This document shows positions 27,179 through 35,720 of a stretch of DNA of 64,000 bases, one piece after another. The notes below the pieces were generated by a model that saw only the letters and a program-made list of their open reading frames with translations, had not been told where the DNA came from and made no database searches. Where the stretch lies: contig NZ_VSSB01000001.1 of the NCBI RefSeq assembly GCF_008122505.1, positions 1,162,891 to 1,226,890 on the forward strand. The letters are read 5' to 3'. Source of the stretch: Agromyces mariniharenae (GTDB taxonomy: Bacteria; Actinomycetota; Actinomycetes; Actinomycetales; Microbacteriaceae). Positions within the stretch are counted from its first letter, which is position 1; each line of letters begins with the position of its first letter. The position numbers and the translations under genes were made by a program.

Positions 27179-28740
27179 CACACCATCCGTTCCAGCACTC
27201 GCAGCGGGGCGGGCTTCGCGCCCGCGGGTGCATCGATGACCTCGGTGACGCGCCCGTCCTTCATGACGAGGACGCGGTGGCTCATGGCGATGAGCTCTTC
27301 GAGGCTGTCGGCCATGAGCAGCACCGACATCCCCGACGCGGTGAGCTCGCGGATCAACTGGTAGACCTCGGTCTTCGCCCCGACGTCCAGGCCACGCGTC
27401 GGATGGTCGAGGATGAGGAGCCGCAGCGAGTCGGACACGAGCCAGCGGGCGAGCACCGCCTTCTGCTGGTTGCCGCCCGACAGCGACCCGAGCGGCGCCG
27501 ACGCCGACGGGGTGCGGATGCTGAGCCGGTCGATCCACTCGTCGGCGAGTGCCCGCTCCCTGCCGCGCTGCAGCATCGGGCCTGCGCACACCTCGGCGAG
27601 GTGCGGCAGGGTGATGTTCTCGGCGACCGACATCGAGCCGACCATCCCCTCCCGACGGCGCTCCGCGGGCACGAACCCGATGTCGGATGCGATCGCGGCC
27701 CGAGGCGAGCGCGACCTCAGCGGCCTGCCCTCCAGCGTGACGGACTCGCTGCGACTCGCGAGTGCGCCGAAGAGGCTCCGGCACAGCTCCTCCCGACCCG
27801 ATCCCTGCACGCCTGCGATCCCGAGCACCTCGCCCTCATGCAGGTCGAAGTCGACGCGGTCGCAGACACCCTTGACCGTGAGTCCGCGCACCGACAGGCG
27901 CACCTCGTCGCGGGGCGGCAGCTGCCGCTCCTCGTCGTAGTGGCTGCCCTCCAGGTCGCGGCCGATCATGAGCCGGCGCAGGGTCGCCTCGTCGACGTCC
28001 CCCGGCACGCACTCCGCCACGGTCTGGCCGTTCCGCAGCACGTAGACGCGGTCGGAAACGCGGAGCACCTCGTCGAGGCGGTGCGAGACGAACACGACGG
28101 AGGCGCGCGTGCGCAACCGCTCGATCTGGGCGAACAGGACCTCGGTCTCGTCGCGGTCGAGCACCGAGGTCGGCTCGTCGAGGAGCACGACCGGTTCGGC
28201 GTTGGTGCGCTCCTCGGTCGCGAGGACCTTCGCGATCTCGACGAGCTGCCGGTCGGCGAAGCTGAGGCTCTCCGTGACGGCGTCGGTCGAGATGTCCGAG
28301 CCGATCTTGTCGAGTTGCACCTGGGCGCGCCGCCGCAGCTCTCCCCAGCGGTAGAGGCCGCCGACGACGGCGGGGCCCTCCGCGCCGAGGAGGATGTTCT
28401 CGGCGACCGTGAGGTTGGGGATGAGCGACTGCTCCTGGAACACCATCCCGATCCCCGCAGCCCCCGCCTGCGCGATGCCGCGCATCCTGACGCGCTCGCC
28501 CCGCAGCTCGATCGAGCCCGAGTCGGGCTGGGCGAGTCCCACCAGCATCTTCAGCAGCGTGGACTTGCCCGCGCCGTTCTCGCCGATGAGCCCGACCACC
28601 TCGTGCTGCCGTACCTCGAACGTCACGCCGTCGAGGGCCGTGGTCTCGGCGAACCGCTTCCGGAGCTCTCGCACCGCCAGGACCGGCGCGGTGCTCGAGG
28701 GACGCTCCACGTCCAGGGTCGTCTCGATGTCCGCACTCAC
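27178..28740 (-). CDS. Ribose-type ABC importer ATPase, two nucleotide-binding domains
   Basis: A 520-residue RbsA/MglA-type protein with two fused ATPase domains. The first has Walker A GENGAGKST, signature LSFADRQLVEIAKVL and Walker B VVLLDEPTS. The second has the degenerate Walker A-equivalent GVQGSGREEL, signature SLSGGNQQKAVLARWL and LLILDHPTRGLDVGAK, where His replaces the usual Glu, as is common in the second domain of this family. The GTG start at 28740 overlaps the permease stop (GTGA). It powers sugar import for the two flanking permeases. Confidence 0.93.
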   Translation of the reverse strand: MSADIETTLDVERPSSTAPVLAVRELRKRFAETTALDGVTFEVRQHEVVGLIGENGAGKSTLLKMLVGLAQPDSGSIELRGERVRMRGIAQAGAAGIGMVFQEQSLIPNLTVAENILLGAEGPAVVGGLYRWGELRRRAQVQLDKIGSDISTDAVTESLSFADRQLVEIAKVLATEERTNAEPVVLLDEPTSVLDRDETEVLFAQIERLRTRASVVFVSHRLDEVLRVSDRVYVLRNGQTVAECVPGDVDEATLRRLMIGRDLEGSHYDEERQLPPRDEVRLSVRGLTVKGVCDRVDFDLHEGEVLGIAGVQGSGREELCRSLFGALASRSESVTLEGRPLRSRSPRAAIASDIGFVPAERRREGMVGSMSVAENITLPHLAEVCAGPMLQRGRERALADEWIDRLSIRTPSASAPLGSLSGGNQQKAVLARWLVSDSLRLLILDHPTRGLDVGAKTEVYQLIRELTASGMSVLLMADSLEELIAMSHRVLVMKDGRVTEVIDAPAGAKPAPLRVLERMV

Positions 28741-29771
28741 TTGACCACTCGCAATCTCCGCCGCAGCGGCCACGCCGTGATGACGACGGCCGCGACGACG
28801 ATCACTCCCTGGACCGCTCGCTGCACGTACGGGCTCACGCCGATGAGCACGAGCCCGTTGGCGAGGACGGTGACGATGAGCACCCCGACGATCGACTGCA
28901 GCACCCCGCCGCGGCCTCCGGAGAGGAGCGTGCCGCCGACGACGGCGGCCGTGATGGCGGCGAAGTTCTGCCCGACGCCGGCCTGCACGATGCCCGAGCC
29001 GAGCTGCACCGTGACCATGACGCCCGCGAGCCCGTACGCGGCGCCCGCGAACGTGAACGCCAGGGTCTTGTAGCGACGCACCGGGATGCCGGAGAGCAGT
29101 GCCAGCTCCTCGGCGCCGCCGATCGCCCGGGCGTACCGGCCGAGCCGCGTGTATCGCTGGACGAGGAGCCCGATGACGACCACCGCGATCGCGACGTAGG
29201 TCAGCCGGGTGAGTCCGAGCCACTGTCCGGCCGCCCACTCCGCGAGCTCCGGCGAGCGCAACGTCGGCTGCACGCCGCCGAACAGCACCGTCGCGATGCC
29301 GATCCCGATGGCCGAGATGCCGAGCGTCGTCATGAACGACGGGATCTTGAGCCCCGTCGACAGCATGCCGCTCGCGAGGCCGAAGCATGCGCCGAGGGCC
29401 ACGGCCGCGACGACGCCCAGCAGGCCGAGGTCGATGTCGTTCCGGCTGTTGGCCACCAGGAGCGCCACGCTCAGGGCGGCGGTCGCCATGACGCCCTCGA
29501 TCGACAGGTCGATCGCGCCGAGCAGCAGGACGAACGTGAGGCCGACCGCGATGACCGCGAGCACCGCCGCGGAGTCGAGGAGGTTCCGCACGTTGCCCCA
29601 CGTCGCGAACTGCGGGCTGAGGACGGCGAAGAGGATGCACAGCAGCACGAGGGCGGCCAGCGGACCGAAGTCGGCGAGGAGCGTCGCACGATCGAAGCGG
29701 CGCGGTCGAGGTCGTGGGCCGGCGGCCCGCCCGGTCTCGGGCGGCGCCTGCCCGAGCCGGGCGGGCGTCAT
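28737..29771 (-). CDS. Ribose-type ABC importer permease (CUT2)
   Basis: A 344-residue membrane protein of the RbsC family. FVLLLGAIDLSIEGVMA and VGGTLLSGGRGGVLQSIVG correspond to the two conserved blocks. The N-terminus is Pro/Arg-rich and cytosolic. It starts one base after the binding-protein stop and overlaps the ATPase start, so translation is tightly coupled. Together with the second permease it forms the transmembrane channel. Confidence 0.92.
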   Translation of the reverse strand: MTPARLGQAPPETGRAAGPRPRPRRFDRATLLADFGPLAALVLLCILFAVLSPQFATWGNVRNLLDSAAVLAVIAVGLTFVLLLGAIDLSIEGVMATAALSVALLVANSRNDIDLGLLGVVAAVALGACFGLASGMLSTGLKIPSFMTTLGISAIGIGIATVLFGGVQPTLRSPELAEWAAGQWLGLTRLTYVAIAVVVIGLLVQRYTRLGRYARAIGGAEELALLSGIPVRRYKTLAFTFAGAAYGLAGVMVTVQLGSGIVQAGVGQNFAAITAAVVGGTLLSGGRGGVLQSIVGVLIVTVLANGLVLIGVSPYVQRAVQGVIVVAAVVITAWPLRRRLRVVK

Positions 29772-29772
29772 G

Positions 29773-30870
29773 TCAGCTCACCGGCCCGTCGACGCGGTTG
29801 AACAGGTTGCCGCACTCGAAGTCCTCGAGGTTCACCGACGGCGTGAGGTTCGCTTCGGCGTTGGACGCGTCGATGAGCGTCTGCTTCGCGAAGAAGGCGC
29901 GCTCCTCGTCGCTGAGGTCGGAGACCGCCAGCTCGCCGGTCAGTGCGCAGTAGCCCATCGCGAGGCCGATGCCGCCCTGCCACGGGCCGTCGCTCGACAC
30001 CGTCGCGGTCATCTTGCCGTCGGCGATCGCCTGGACCGCCTCGGGGACCGCGTCGATGCCGACCACGGCGACCCCGCTCATGCCCGCCGCCTCGAGCGCC
30101 TGCAGCGCACCGAGCGCCATGTCGTCGTTGGCCGCCCAGACGCCCGTGATCGCGTCGCCGTGCTTGGTGATGAGCGTCTTGGTCACGTTGAACGCGGTCG
30201 TGCGGTCGAAGTCGGCCGCCTGCTCGTCGAGCAGGGTCACGCCGGGGTTCTCGGCGAGCGCGTCCTCCAGGCCGATGAAGCGGTCCTTCGCGGCGCTCGT
30301 GTCGAGGATGCCCTGGAGGGCGATGATGCCGCCCTCGCCGCCCATCGCCTCGAACATCGCCTCGGCGATCTGGCGACCCGAGTCCACGCCGTTGAACGTG
30401 ATGTGCGAGATCCAGGTGTCGTAGCCGTCCCAGGGGTCGAGGTCGGCCGGCTTGTTCCAGTGCGTCACGAGGTAGGCTCCGGCGGCATCCGCCTCCTTGA
30501 CGATCGGGGTCGTGTCGGAGTCGCCGTTGGGCAGGACGTTGAGCACCATGCACTCGGGGTTGCCCGTGCTGAGGGCCTGGCGCAGCTGCTCCTGCTGCTT
30601 GGGCGACTCGCCGTCGTAGGTGAGGCGGGTCTGGGTGAGTCCGACCGACTCGGCGAACTCGTCGCCGCCGTCGAGCCAGGCCTTCTCGTACGGGTTGGTC
30701 TCGTTGCGGACCTGGCCGATGAGCTGGATGTCCTCGGGCGCGCATGCGGCGGCCTGTCCGCCGTCGCCTTCGGCGGCGGACTCGGTCGCGCAGCCGGCGA
30801 GTGCCAGCGCGGTCAGGCCGGCGGCGGCGAACGCGAGCGCGCGCCGGCTGCGGGCGGATGTGCTGATCAT
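29773..30870 (-). CDS. Ribose-type ABC importer, sugar-binding lipoprotein
   Basis: A 365-residue lipoprotein: signal peptide, lipobox ALAGC (Cys near residue 27), Ala/Glu/Gly linker, then a periplasmic-binding fold (Peripla_BP_4). FNGVDSGRQIAEAMFEAMGG and VWAANDDMALGALQALEAAG are the hinge and ligand-loop blocks seen in RbsB-like proteins. The start at 30870 follows GGAG. Its coupling to kduI and kduD suggests that the ligand is a uronate or an oligo-uronide-derived sugar, but the pocket residues do not settle this. Confidence 0.9.
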   Translation of the reverse strand: MISTSARSRRALAFAAAGLTALALAGCATESAAEGDGGQAAACAPEDIQLIGQVRNETNPYEKAWLDGGDEFAESVGLTQTRLTYDGESPKQQEQLRQALSTGNPECMVLNVLPNGDSDTTPIVKEADAAGAYLVTHWNKPADLDPWDGYDTWISHITFNGVDSGRQIAEAMFEAMGGEGGIIALQGILDTSAAKDRFIGLEDALAENPGVTLLDEQAADFDRTTAFNVTKTLITKHGDAITGVWAANDDMALGALQALEAAGMSGVAVVGIDAVPEAVQAIADGKMTATVSSDGPWQGGIGLAMGYCALTGELAVSDLSDEERAFFAKQTLIDASNAEANLTPSVNLEDFECGNLFNRVDGPVS

Positions 30871-30916
30871 GTGCTGTGCTCCGTTTCGGGATTCGAGGTG
30901 AGGTGGGTGGTCTCGG

Positions 30917-31678
30917 TCATCGCGACATCCACCCCCCGTCGACGACGAGGGTGTGTCCGGTGATGTAGTCGGATGCCGGCGAGGCGAGGAAGACGGCCGC
31001 GCCGACGAGGTCCTCGGGGCGGCCCCAGCGCCCCGACGGGATGCGCGAGAGGATCTCGAGGTCGCGCTCGGGGTCGGCGCGCAGCGCCGCGGTGTTGTCG
31101 GTGGCGATGTAGCCGGGGGCGATGGCGTTCACCTGCACCCCGCGGTCGGCCCACTCGTTCGCGAGGGCGCGCGTCAGCCCCACGAGGGCGTGCTTGCTCA
31201 CGGCGTACCCGGCGACCTGACGACCTCCCTGGAACGAGAGCAGGCTCGCGATGTTGATGATCTTCCCGCGGCCGCGCGCGAGCATGCCCTCGCCGAAGGC
31301 CCGACTCAGCACGCGGGGCGCCTCGAGGTTCACGGCCATGAGGTCGCGCCACTCGTGGTCGTCGACGTCGAGGAAGGGACCGCGCTGGATCGTGCCCGCG
31401 CAGTTGACGAGGATGTCGACCGGGTGCTCGACGGCCAGCTCGCCGGCGGCGTCCTCCAGCGCCTCGGTGTCGCGCAGGTCGAGGCGCGCGATCACGGCGT
31501 CGCCGTCCTGCGCGGCGATCTGCGCCCGCGTGGCGTCGAGCGATGCCGACCGGCCGATCAGCACGACGGATGCCCCGCCGGCGGCGAGTCCGCGTGCGAT
31601 CTGTCGTCCGATCCCCGAGCTCGCACCGGTCACGAGCGCGCGACGACCTGCGAGGGAGAAGAGCGTGTCGACCGTCAC
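30917..31678 (-). CDS. kduD: 2-dehydro-3-deoxy-D-gluconate 5-dehydrogenase (KduD), SDR family
   Basis: A 253-residue classical short-chain dehydrogenase. TGASSGIGRQIA is the cofactor loop, NCAGTIQRGPF the conserved structural motif, and the catalytic set is N, S (IASLLSFQGG), YAVSK and K. The sequence around FQGGRQVAGYAVSKHALVGLTRALANEWA closely fits KduD. It reduces 2,5-diketo-3-deoxygluconate (the KduI product) to 2-keto-3-deoxygluconate. The GTG start at 31678 overlaps the kduI stop (GTGA). The reading-frame extension above it is a shadow of kduI. Confidence 0.93.
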   Translation of the reverse strand: MTVDTLFSLAGRRALVTGASSGIGRQIARGLAAGGASVVLIGRSASLDATRAQIAAQDGDAVIARLDLRDTEALEDAAGELAVEHPVDILVNCAGTIQRGPFLDVDDHEWRDLMAVNLEAPRVLSRAFGEGMLARGRGKIINIASLLSFQGGRQVAGYAVSKHALVGLTRALANEWADRGVQVNAIAPGYIATDNTAALRADPERDLEILSRIPSGRWGRPEDLVGAAVFLASPASDYITGHTLVVDGGWMSR

Positions 31679-32493
31679 CGCAGGTCCTCCACCGGAACCG
31701 GGGCGAGGTCGCCGTAGTCGCGGTTGTCGCCGGCCATCGCCCAGACGAAGGAGTATCGCGCGGTCCCGGCGCCGGAGTGGATGGACCAGCGCGGCGCGAT
31801 GACGGCCTGCTCGTTCGCGACGATGAGGTGTCGCGTGTGCTCGGGCTCGCCCATGAGGTGCACGACGCGACCGGCGCCGGGGAGTTCGAAGTAGAGGTAG
31901 ATCTCGGTGCGCCGCGCGTGGAGGTGCGGCGGGAAGGTGTTCCAGACCGCGCCGGGCTCGAGCACCGTGACGCCGAGCTGCAGCTGGCACGACTCGACGG
32001 TGCCCCCGCCCCAGATGTAGCGGTAGAGGCGCCGGCGGCCGGCGCCCGCCTCGTCGCCGAGCTCGACCGGCTCGGTCTCGTCGAAGGCGATGCGCGCAGC
32101 GGGCAGTCGCGTGTGGGCGAGAGCGCCGACGACGTAGAAGCGCGCCCCGGCGCCCTCGAACGAGAGCGAGCTGCCGCGACCGGCGTACAGGCCGTCGCGC
32201 GGTGCGAGCTCGAACCGCTCGCCGTCGACGACGACCACCCCGGGGCCTCCGACGTTGACGATGCCGAACTCCCGCCTGGAGAGGCCATCGGGCCCGAGCG
32301 CCTCGATCTCGGACAGCTCGAGGGCCGAGCCCGACGGGACGACGCCGGCGATGAGCATCCGGTCCTCCGCCGTGTGCAGCGTCGACACCTCGCCCTCCCG
32401 GAAGAGGCCCTCGACGAGGAACGCGTCCCGCAATTCCTGCGTCGTCGCGGCACGGGCGCGCTGGGCGTCCATGGCCGGGCGGTCGATGTCCAT
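31675..32493 (-). CDS. kduI: 5-dehydro-4-deoxy-D-glucuronate isomerase (KduI)
   Basis: A 272-residue cupin-fold isomerase, close to the E. coli length of 278. The start at 32493 is preferred over the ATGs at 32535 and 32541 because GAGGAG lies seven bases upstream and the N-terminus MDIDRPAMDAQRAR...FLVEGLF aligns with E. coli KduI from its first residue. HLHARRTE supplies two His and the Glu of the zinc site, and IHSGAGTARYSF supplies the third His. It converts 4-deoxy-L-threo-5-hexosulose uronate, made from unsaturated galacturonate, to 3-deoxy-D-glycero-2,5-hexodiulosonate. It is the first gene of the leftward operon, divergent from the IclR regulator. Confidence 0.95.
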   Translation of the reverse strand: MDIDRPAMDAQRARAATTQELRDAFLVEGLFREGEVSTLHTAEDRMLIAGVVPSGSALELSEIEALGPDGLSRREFGIVNVGGPGVVVVDGERFELAPRDGLYAGRGSSLSFEGAGARFYVVGALAHTRLPAARIAFDETEPVELGDEAGAGRRRLYRYIWGGGTVESCQLQLGVTVLEPGAVWNTFPPHLHARRTEIYLYFELPGAGRVVHLMGEPEHTRHLIVANEQAVIAPRWSIHSGAGTARYSFVWAMAGDNRDYGDLAPVPVEDLR

Positions 32494-32542
32494 GCGCAGC
32501 TCCTCGAGTCGGTCGCGGAGAGGCAGGCGATCCATCCTCATC

Positions 32543-32622
32543 CTTGAACGATGTTCCGTATCTTGTACGGAGACCGTAGACTGATTCGGCACAGCGAGTC
32601 AAGTATGAGAACATCGTTCAAG
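32543..32622. promoter_or_regulatory. Divergent kduI/iclR control region with two identical inverted operators
   Basis: CTTGAACGATGTTC (32543-32556) and its exact reverse complement (32609-32622) face each other. Each holds the dyad GAAC-N3-GTTC. Between them, on the minus strand, TTGACT (32597-32602) and TACGGT (18-bp spacing) form a likely kduI promoter. One operator therefore lies just upstream of the -35 box and the other downstream of the start. IclR/KdgR-type repressors bind such sites, and the regulator is encoded next door. Confidence 0.75.
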
Positions 32623-32652
32623 AATGTGAACGGCCAGCGTCAAGGAGAACCG

Positions 32653-33450
32653 ATGTCCCAACCCCTGTCCGGCGGCGCGGACGACACCGACTTCGTGCCC
32701 GTGAAGTCCGCCGATCGCACGCTCGACGTGCTCGAGGCGCTCGCATCCGGTACAGCGAGCCTCGCGGAGCTGTCGGCTCGTCTCGGCATCCCGAAGAGCA
32801 GCATGCACAGCATCCTCCGCACGCTCGAGCACCGGGGATGGGTCGAGAGCGACGCGGCGCGGTCGACCTACATGCTGGGCATGAACGCGCTCCTGATCGG
32901 ATCCTCCTACGTCGACCAGGACCCCACGGTGCTCCGCACGTCCGACGCCCTCGACGGGCTCGCCGCGGAGACCGGCGAGACCGTGCACCTCGCCCGCCTC
33001 GAGGTGCCCGACGTGGTCTACCTCGCCAAGCGCGAGTCGACGCATCCGCTCCGCATGTTCTCCGCCATCGGACGACGCCTCCCGGCGCACGCGACGGCGC
33101 TCGGCAAGGCGACGCTCGCCGAGCTCCCGGCCGACACCATCCGGCGCATCCTCCCCGAGCGCCTTCCCGCCTCGACGGAGCACACGATCACCTCGCGCGA
33201 GGCGCTCATCGAGCACCTCGCCGACGTGCGGCGCCAGGGTTACGCCATCGACGCCGAGGAGGCCGGCCTCGGCATGCGGTGCTTCGCGGTGGTGCTCCCG
33301 TTCCAGACGCCGTCGAAGGACGCGATCAGCTGCTCGGTGCCGATCGCTCGACTGGACGACGAGCGAGAGCGCTCGATCATCGAGCTGCTGCTCGAGACCC
33401 GCGACCAGCTGAGCCGGCAGTTCGGCAGTCGCCGCGTGACCGCGATCTGA
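32653..33450 (+). CDS. IclR-family transcriptional regulator (KdgR-like)
   Basis: A 265-residue regulator. The winged HTH covers residues about 17-75 (DRTLDVLEALASGTASLAELSARLGIPKSSMHSILRTL). The effector domain begins near 90 and contains RRLPAHATALGKATLA, the conserved ligand-pocket segment. AAGGAG precedes the ATG at 32653; earlier in-frame ATGs fall inside the operators. It is divergent from kduI, so it probably represses uronate catabolism until a keto-deoxy-sugar acid such as KDG binds. Confidence 0.9.
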   Translation: MSQPLSGGADDTDFVPVKSADRTLDVLEALASGTASLAELSARLGIPKSSMHSILRTLEHRGWVESDAARSTYMLGMNALLIGSSYVDQDPTVLRTSDALDGLAAETGETVHLARLEVPDVVYLAKRESTHPLRMFSAIGRRLPAHATALGKATLAELPADTIRRILPERLPASTEHTITSREALIEHLADVRRQGYAIDAEEAGLGMRCFAVVLPFQTPSKDAISCSVPIARLDDERERSIIELLLETRDQLSRQFGSRRVTAI

Positions 33451-33475
33451 CATCCGACCCGACCAAGGAGGAACC

Positions 33476-33697
33476 ATGCCCAACATCACCGTCGAGCTGC
33501 TGCGCGGTCGCACCGTGGACCAACGGCGCGCATTCGCCGAAGCCGTCACCGCCCACGCCGTGGACATCCTGGGCGCGCGCCCGCAGGACGTGCGCATCGT
33601 GTACCAGGAGATCTCCGCCGACGTCGTCGCGAACGGCGGCGTGCTCGCGAGCGAGGACTCGTCGCGGGCCGACGTGGTCGCGAAGCACGGCGCCTGA
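33476..33697 (+). CDS. 4-oxalocrotonate tautomerase family protein
   Basis: A 73-residue protein that begins MPNITVELLRGR, giving the N-terminal proline that is the catalytic base of the family once Met is removed. The rest matches the small tautomerase fold (LLRGRTVDQRRAFAEAVTAHAVDILG, then VRIVYQEIS). An ideal AAGGAGG precedes the start, and the gene lies 25 bases after the IclR gene, so it may share that transcript. It would interconvert keto and enol forms of an acid. A role in uronate or aromatic-acid catabolism is possible. Confidence 0.85.
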   Translation: MPNITVELLRGRTVDQRRAFAEAVTAHAVDILGARPQDVRIVYQEISADVVANGGVLASEDSSRADVVAKHGA

Positions 33698-33801
33698 CCG
33701 ATTGCCGGATGCCACAAGCGCACCGCCGGAACGGCCGATCCGCATCGTCGATCCCGACAGATGACGGCGCCTGGCGGCAGGCCCGGGGCTACAGTCCGAA
33801 G

Positions 33802-35598
33802 ATGAATGATTTCCGTCCGCCCGTTGCCGACCTCGCCTACGCGCTCAAGCACGTCGTGGGCTACGACCAGGTCGAGCAGCTTCCGGGCTTCGAGCACGCC
33901 GACTTCGACACGGTCTCCGAGATCCTCGACGAGTTCGGCGACTTCACTGCTGCGGTCGTCGCCCCCACCAACCGCGCCGGCGACATCGAGGGCGCCCGCC
34001 TGAACGCCGACGGGACGGTGACCACGCCGACCGGCTTCAAGGAGGCCTACGCCGCCTACGTCGATGCCGGCTGGGGTTCGGTGCCCCTGCCCGAGGAATT
34101 CGGCGGCGGAGGGTTCCCGCGAACGGTCGGCCTCGCCATCCAGGAGCTGACCACCACCGCGAACATCGCGTTCGCGCTCGGGCCGCTGCTCACCCAGGGC
34201 GCGATCGAGGCGCTCCTCCACTACGGCAGCGACGAGCAGAAGCAGGCGTGGCTGCCCAAGATGGTCAGCGGCGAGTGGGCCGGCACCATGAACCTCACCG
34301 AGCCCCACGCCGGCTCCGACGTCGGTGCACTCACCACGAAGGCCGTGAAGCGCGCCGACGGCACCTACGGCATCACCGGCCAGAAGATCTTCATCTCGTT
34401 CGGCGACCACGACCTGAGCGACCAGATCGTGCACCTCGTGCTCGCCCGCACGCCCGACGCGCCCGCCGGCACGAAGGGCATCTCGTGCTTCATCGTTCCG
34501 AAGCACCTGGTGAACGAGGACGGCTCGCTGGGTGAGCGCAACGGCGTGCACACCGTCGGCCTCGAGCACAAGATGGGCATCCACGGCTCGCCCACCTGCG
34601 TCCTGTCGTACGAGGACGCCACCGGCTACCTCATCGGCGAGGAGAACTTCGGCATGCGCATCATGTTCGTCATGATGAACAGCGCCCGCCTGTCGGTCGG
34701 CATGCAGGGCCTCGCCGTCGCCGAGCGGGCCTACCAGCAGTCGCTCGACTACGCGAAGGAGCGCATCCAGGGCCGGGCGATCGGCGCCACGCAGGACTCC
34801 CCCATCATCGACTTCCCCGACGTGCGCCGCATGCTCATGACGCAGAAGTCGTACATCGCCGCGCTCCGGCGGATGATGCTCCAGAACGCCGTGTACGTCG
34901 ACATCTCCACGAACCATCCCGATGCCGCGACCCGCGCCCGCGCCGACGAGATCGTGGGCCTGCTCACCCCGATCTGCAAGGCGTTCGGCACCGACCTCGG
35001 CAACGAGCTCACCTCGCTCGCGCTCCAGATCCACGGCGGCATGGGCTTCATCGAGGAGACCGGAGCCGCCCAGCACTACCGCGACGTGCGCATCACCGCG
35101 ATCTACGAGGGCACGAACGGCATCCAGGCCGCCGACCTCGTCGGCCGCAAGCTCGGCGTGCGCAACGGCGCCTCGTTCCTCGAGTTCATCGCCACCATGC
35201 GGGAGCTCGACGGCGAGCTGGCGGTCGCCGGCGAGGACTTCGCGTCCATCCGCTCACAGCTGAACACGGGTCTCGACATGCTCGAGCAGACGACCGGGTG
35301 GATGCTCCGCACCGGCGTCTCCGACCCGAACTCGGTGCTCGCGGGCTCCAGCCCGTACCTCCGCATCTGGGGGCTCGTGGTCGGTGGCTGGTTGCTCGCG
35401 AAGTCCGCGCTCGCAGCGCGCACGCTCAACGGCGACAGTGTCGCGGCGTCGCAGTTGCCGATGGCGCGGTTCTACGCCGAGCAGCTGCTGCCGGCGGCAT
35501 CCGGACTCGTCGGCGCCGCCACCGCCGGATCACGCGACCTGTTCGCCCTCGACGCCGACTCGCTCGGCGACGTGGTGCGGCGCGCCGCACGCGTCTGA
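33802..35598 (+). CDS. Acyl-CoA dehydrogenase (long form)
   Basis: A 598-residue FAD enzyme. GTMNLTEPHAGSDVGAL (about residues 163-179) is the FAD and substrate-binding signature 1, and the C-terminal domain contains LALQIHGGMGFIEETGAAQHYRDVRI with the second signature. The extra C-terminal region of about 100 residues places it in the 600-residue FadE5-like subgroup, which oxidises fatty acyl-CoA at the alpha-beta bond. The start at 33802 (MNDFRPPVADL) fits the family N-terminus; the upstream codons are out of character. A strong terminator follows. Confidence 0.92.
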   Translation: MNDFRPPVADLAYALKHVVGYDQVEQLPGFEHADFDTVSEILDEFGDFTAAVVAPTNRAGDIEGARLNADGTVTTPTGFKEAYAAYVDAGWGSVPLPEEFGGGGFPRTVGLAIQELTTTANIAFALGPLLTQGAIEALLHYGSDEQKQAWLPKMVSGEWAGTMNLTEPHAGSDVGALTTKAVKRADGTYGITGQKIFISFGDHDLSDQIVHLVLARTPDAPAGTKGISCFIVPKHLVNEDGSLGERNGVHTVGLEHKMGIHGSPTCVLSYEDATGYLIGEENFGMRIMFVMMNSARLSVGMQGLAVAERAYQQSLDYAKERIQGRAIGATQDSPIIDFPDVRRMLMTQKSYIAALRRMMLQNAVYVDISTNHPDAATRARADEIVGLLTPICKAFGTDLGNELTSLALQIHGGMGFIEETGAAQHYRDVRITAIYEGTNGIQAADLVGRKLGVRNGASFLEFIATMRELDGELAVAGEDFASIRSQLNTGLDMLEQTTGWMLRTGVSDPNSVLAGSSPYLRIWGLVVGGWLLAKSALAARTLNGDSVAASQLPMARFYAEQLLPAASGLVGAATAGSRDLFALDADSLGDVVRRAARV

Positions 35599-35620
35599 CG
35601 CCTCGCACGAACGACATCCG

Positions 35621-35646
35621 GGGGCCGCGCCGATCGGCGCGGCCCC
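35621..35646 (+). terminator. Terminator-like palindrome after the acyl-CoA dehydrogenase
   Basis: GGGGCCGCGCCG-AT-CGGCGCGGCCCC is a 26-base near-perfect palindrome 23 bases past the stop codon. The stem is very stable but no U-tract follows, as often seen in these high-GC genomes. Confidence 0.65.
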
Positions 35647-35720
35647 GCTCTGCTGGGCAGGTCAAGTCCCAGTAGTGGGTGTAGCGCGGTACCTGTCGCC
35701 GGACCTTGGTGGGGAATACC

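Noticed and set aside
27178..29640. An apparent 820-residue permease-ATPase fusion
   Set aside because: The N-terminal 300 codons are the permease gene read in the wrong frame. The GTG at 28740 overlapping the permease stop is the real ATPase start.
30917..32614. An apparent 565-residue kduI-kduD fusion
   Set aside because: The upstream part reads kduI out of frame. Both proteins are complete with a GTGA overlap.
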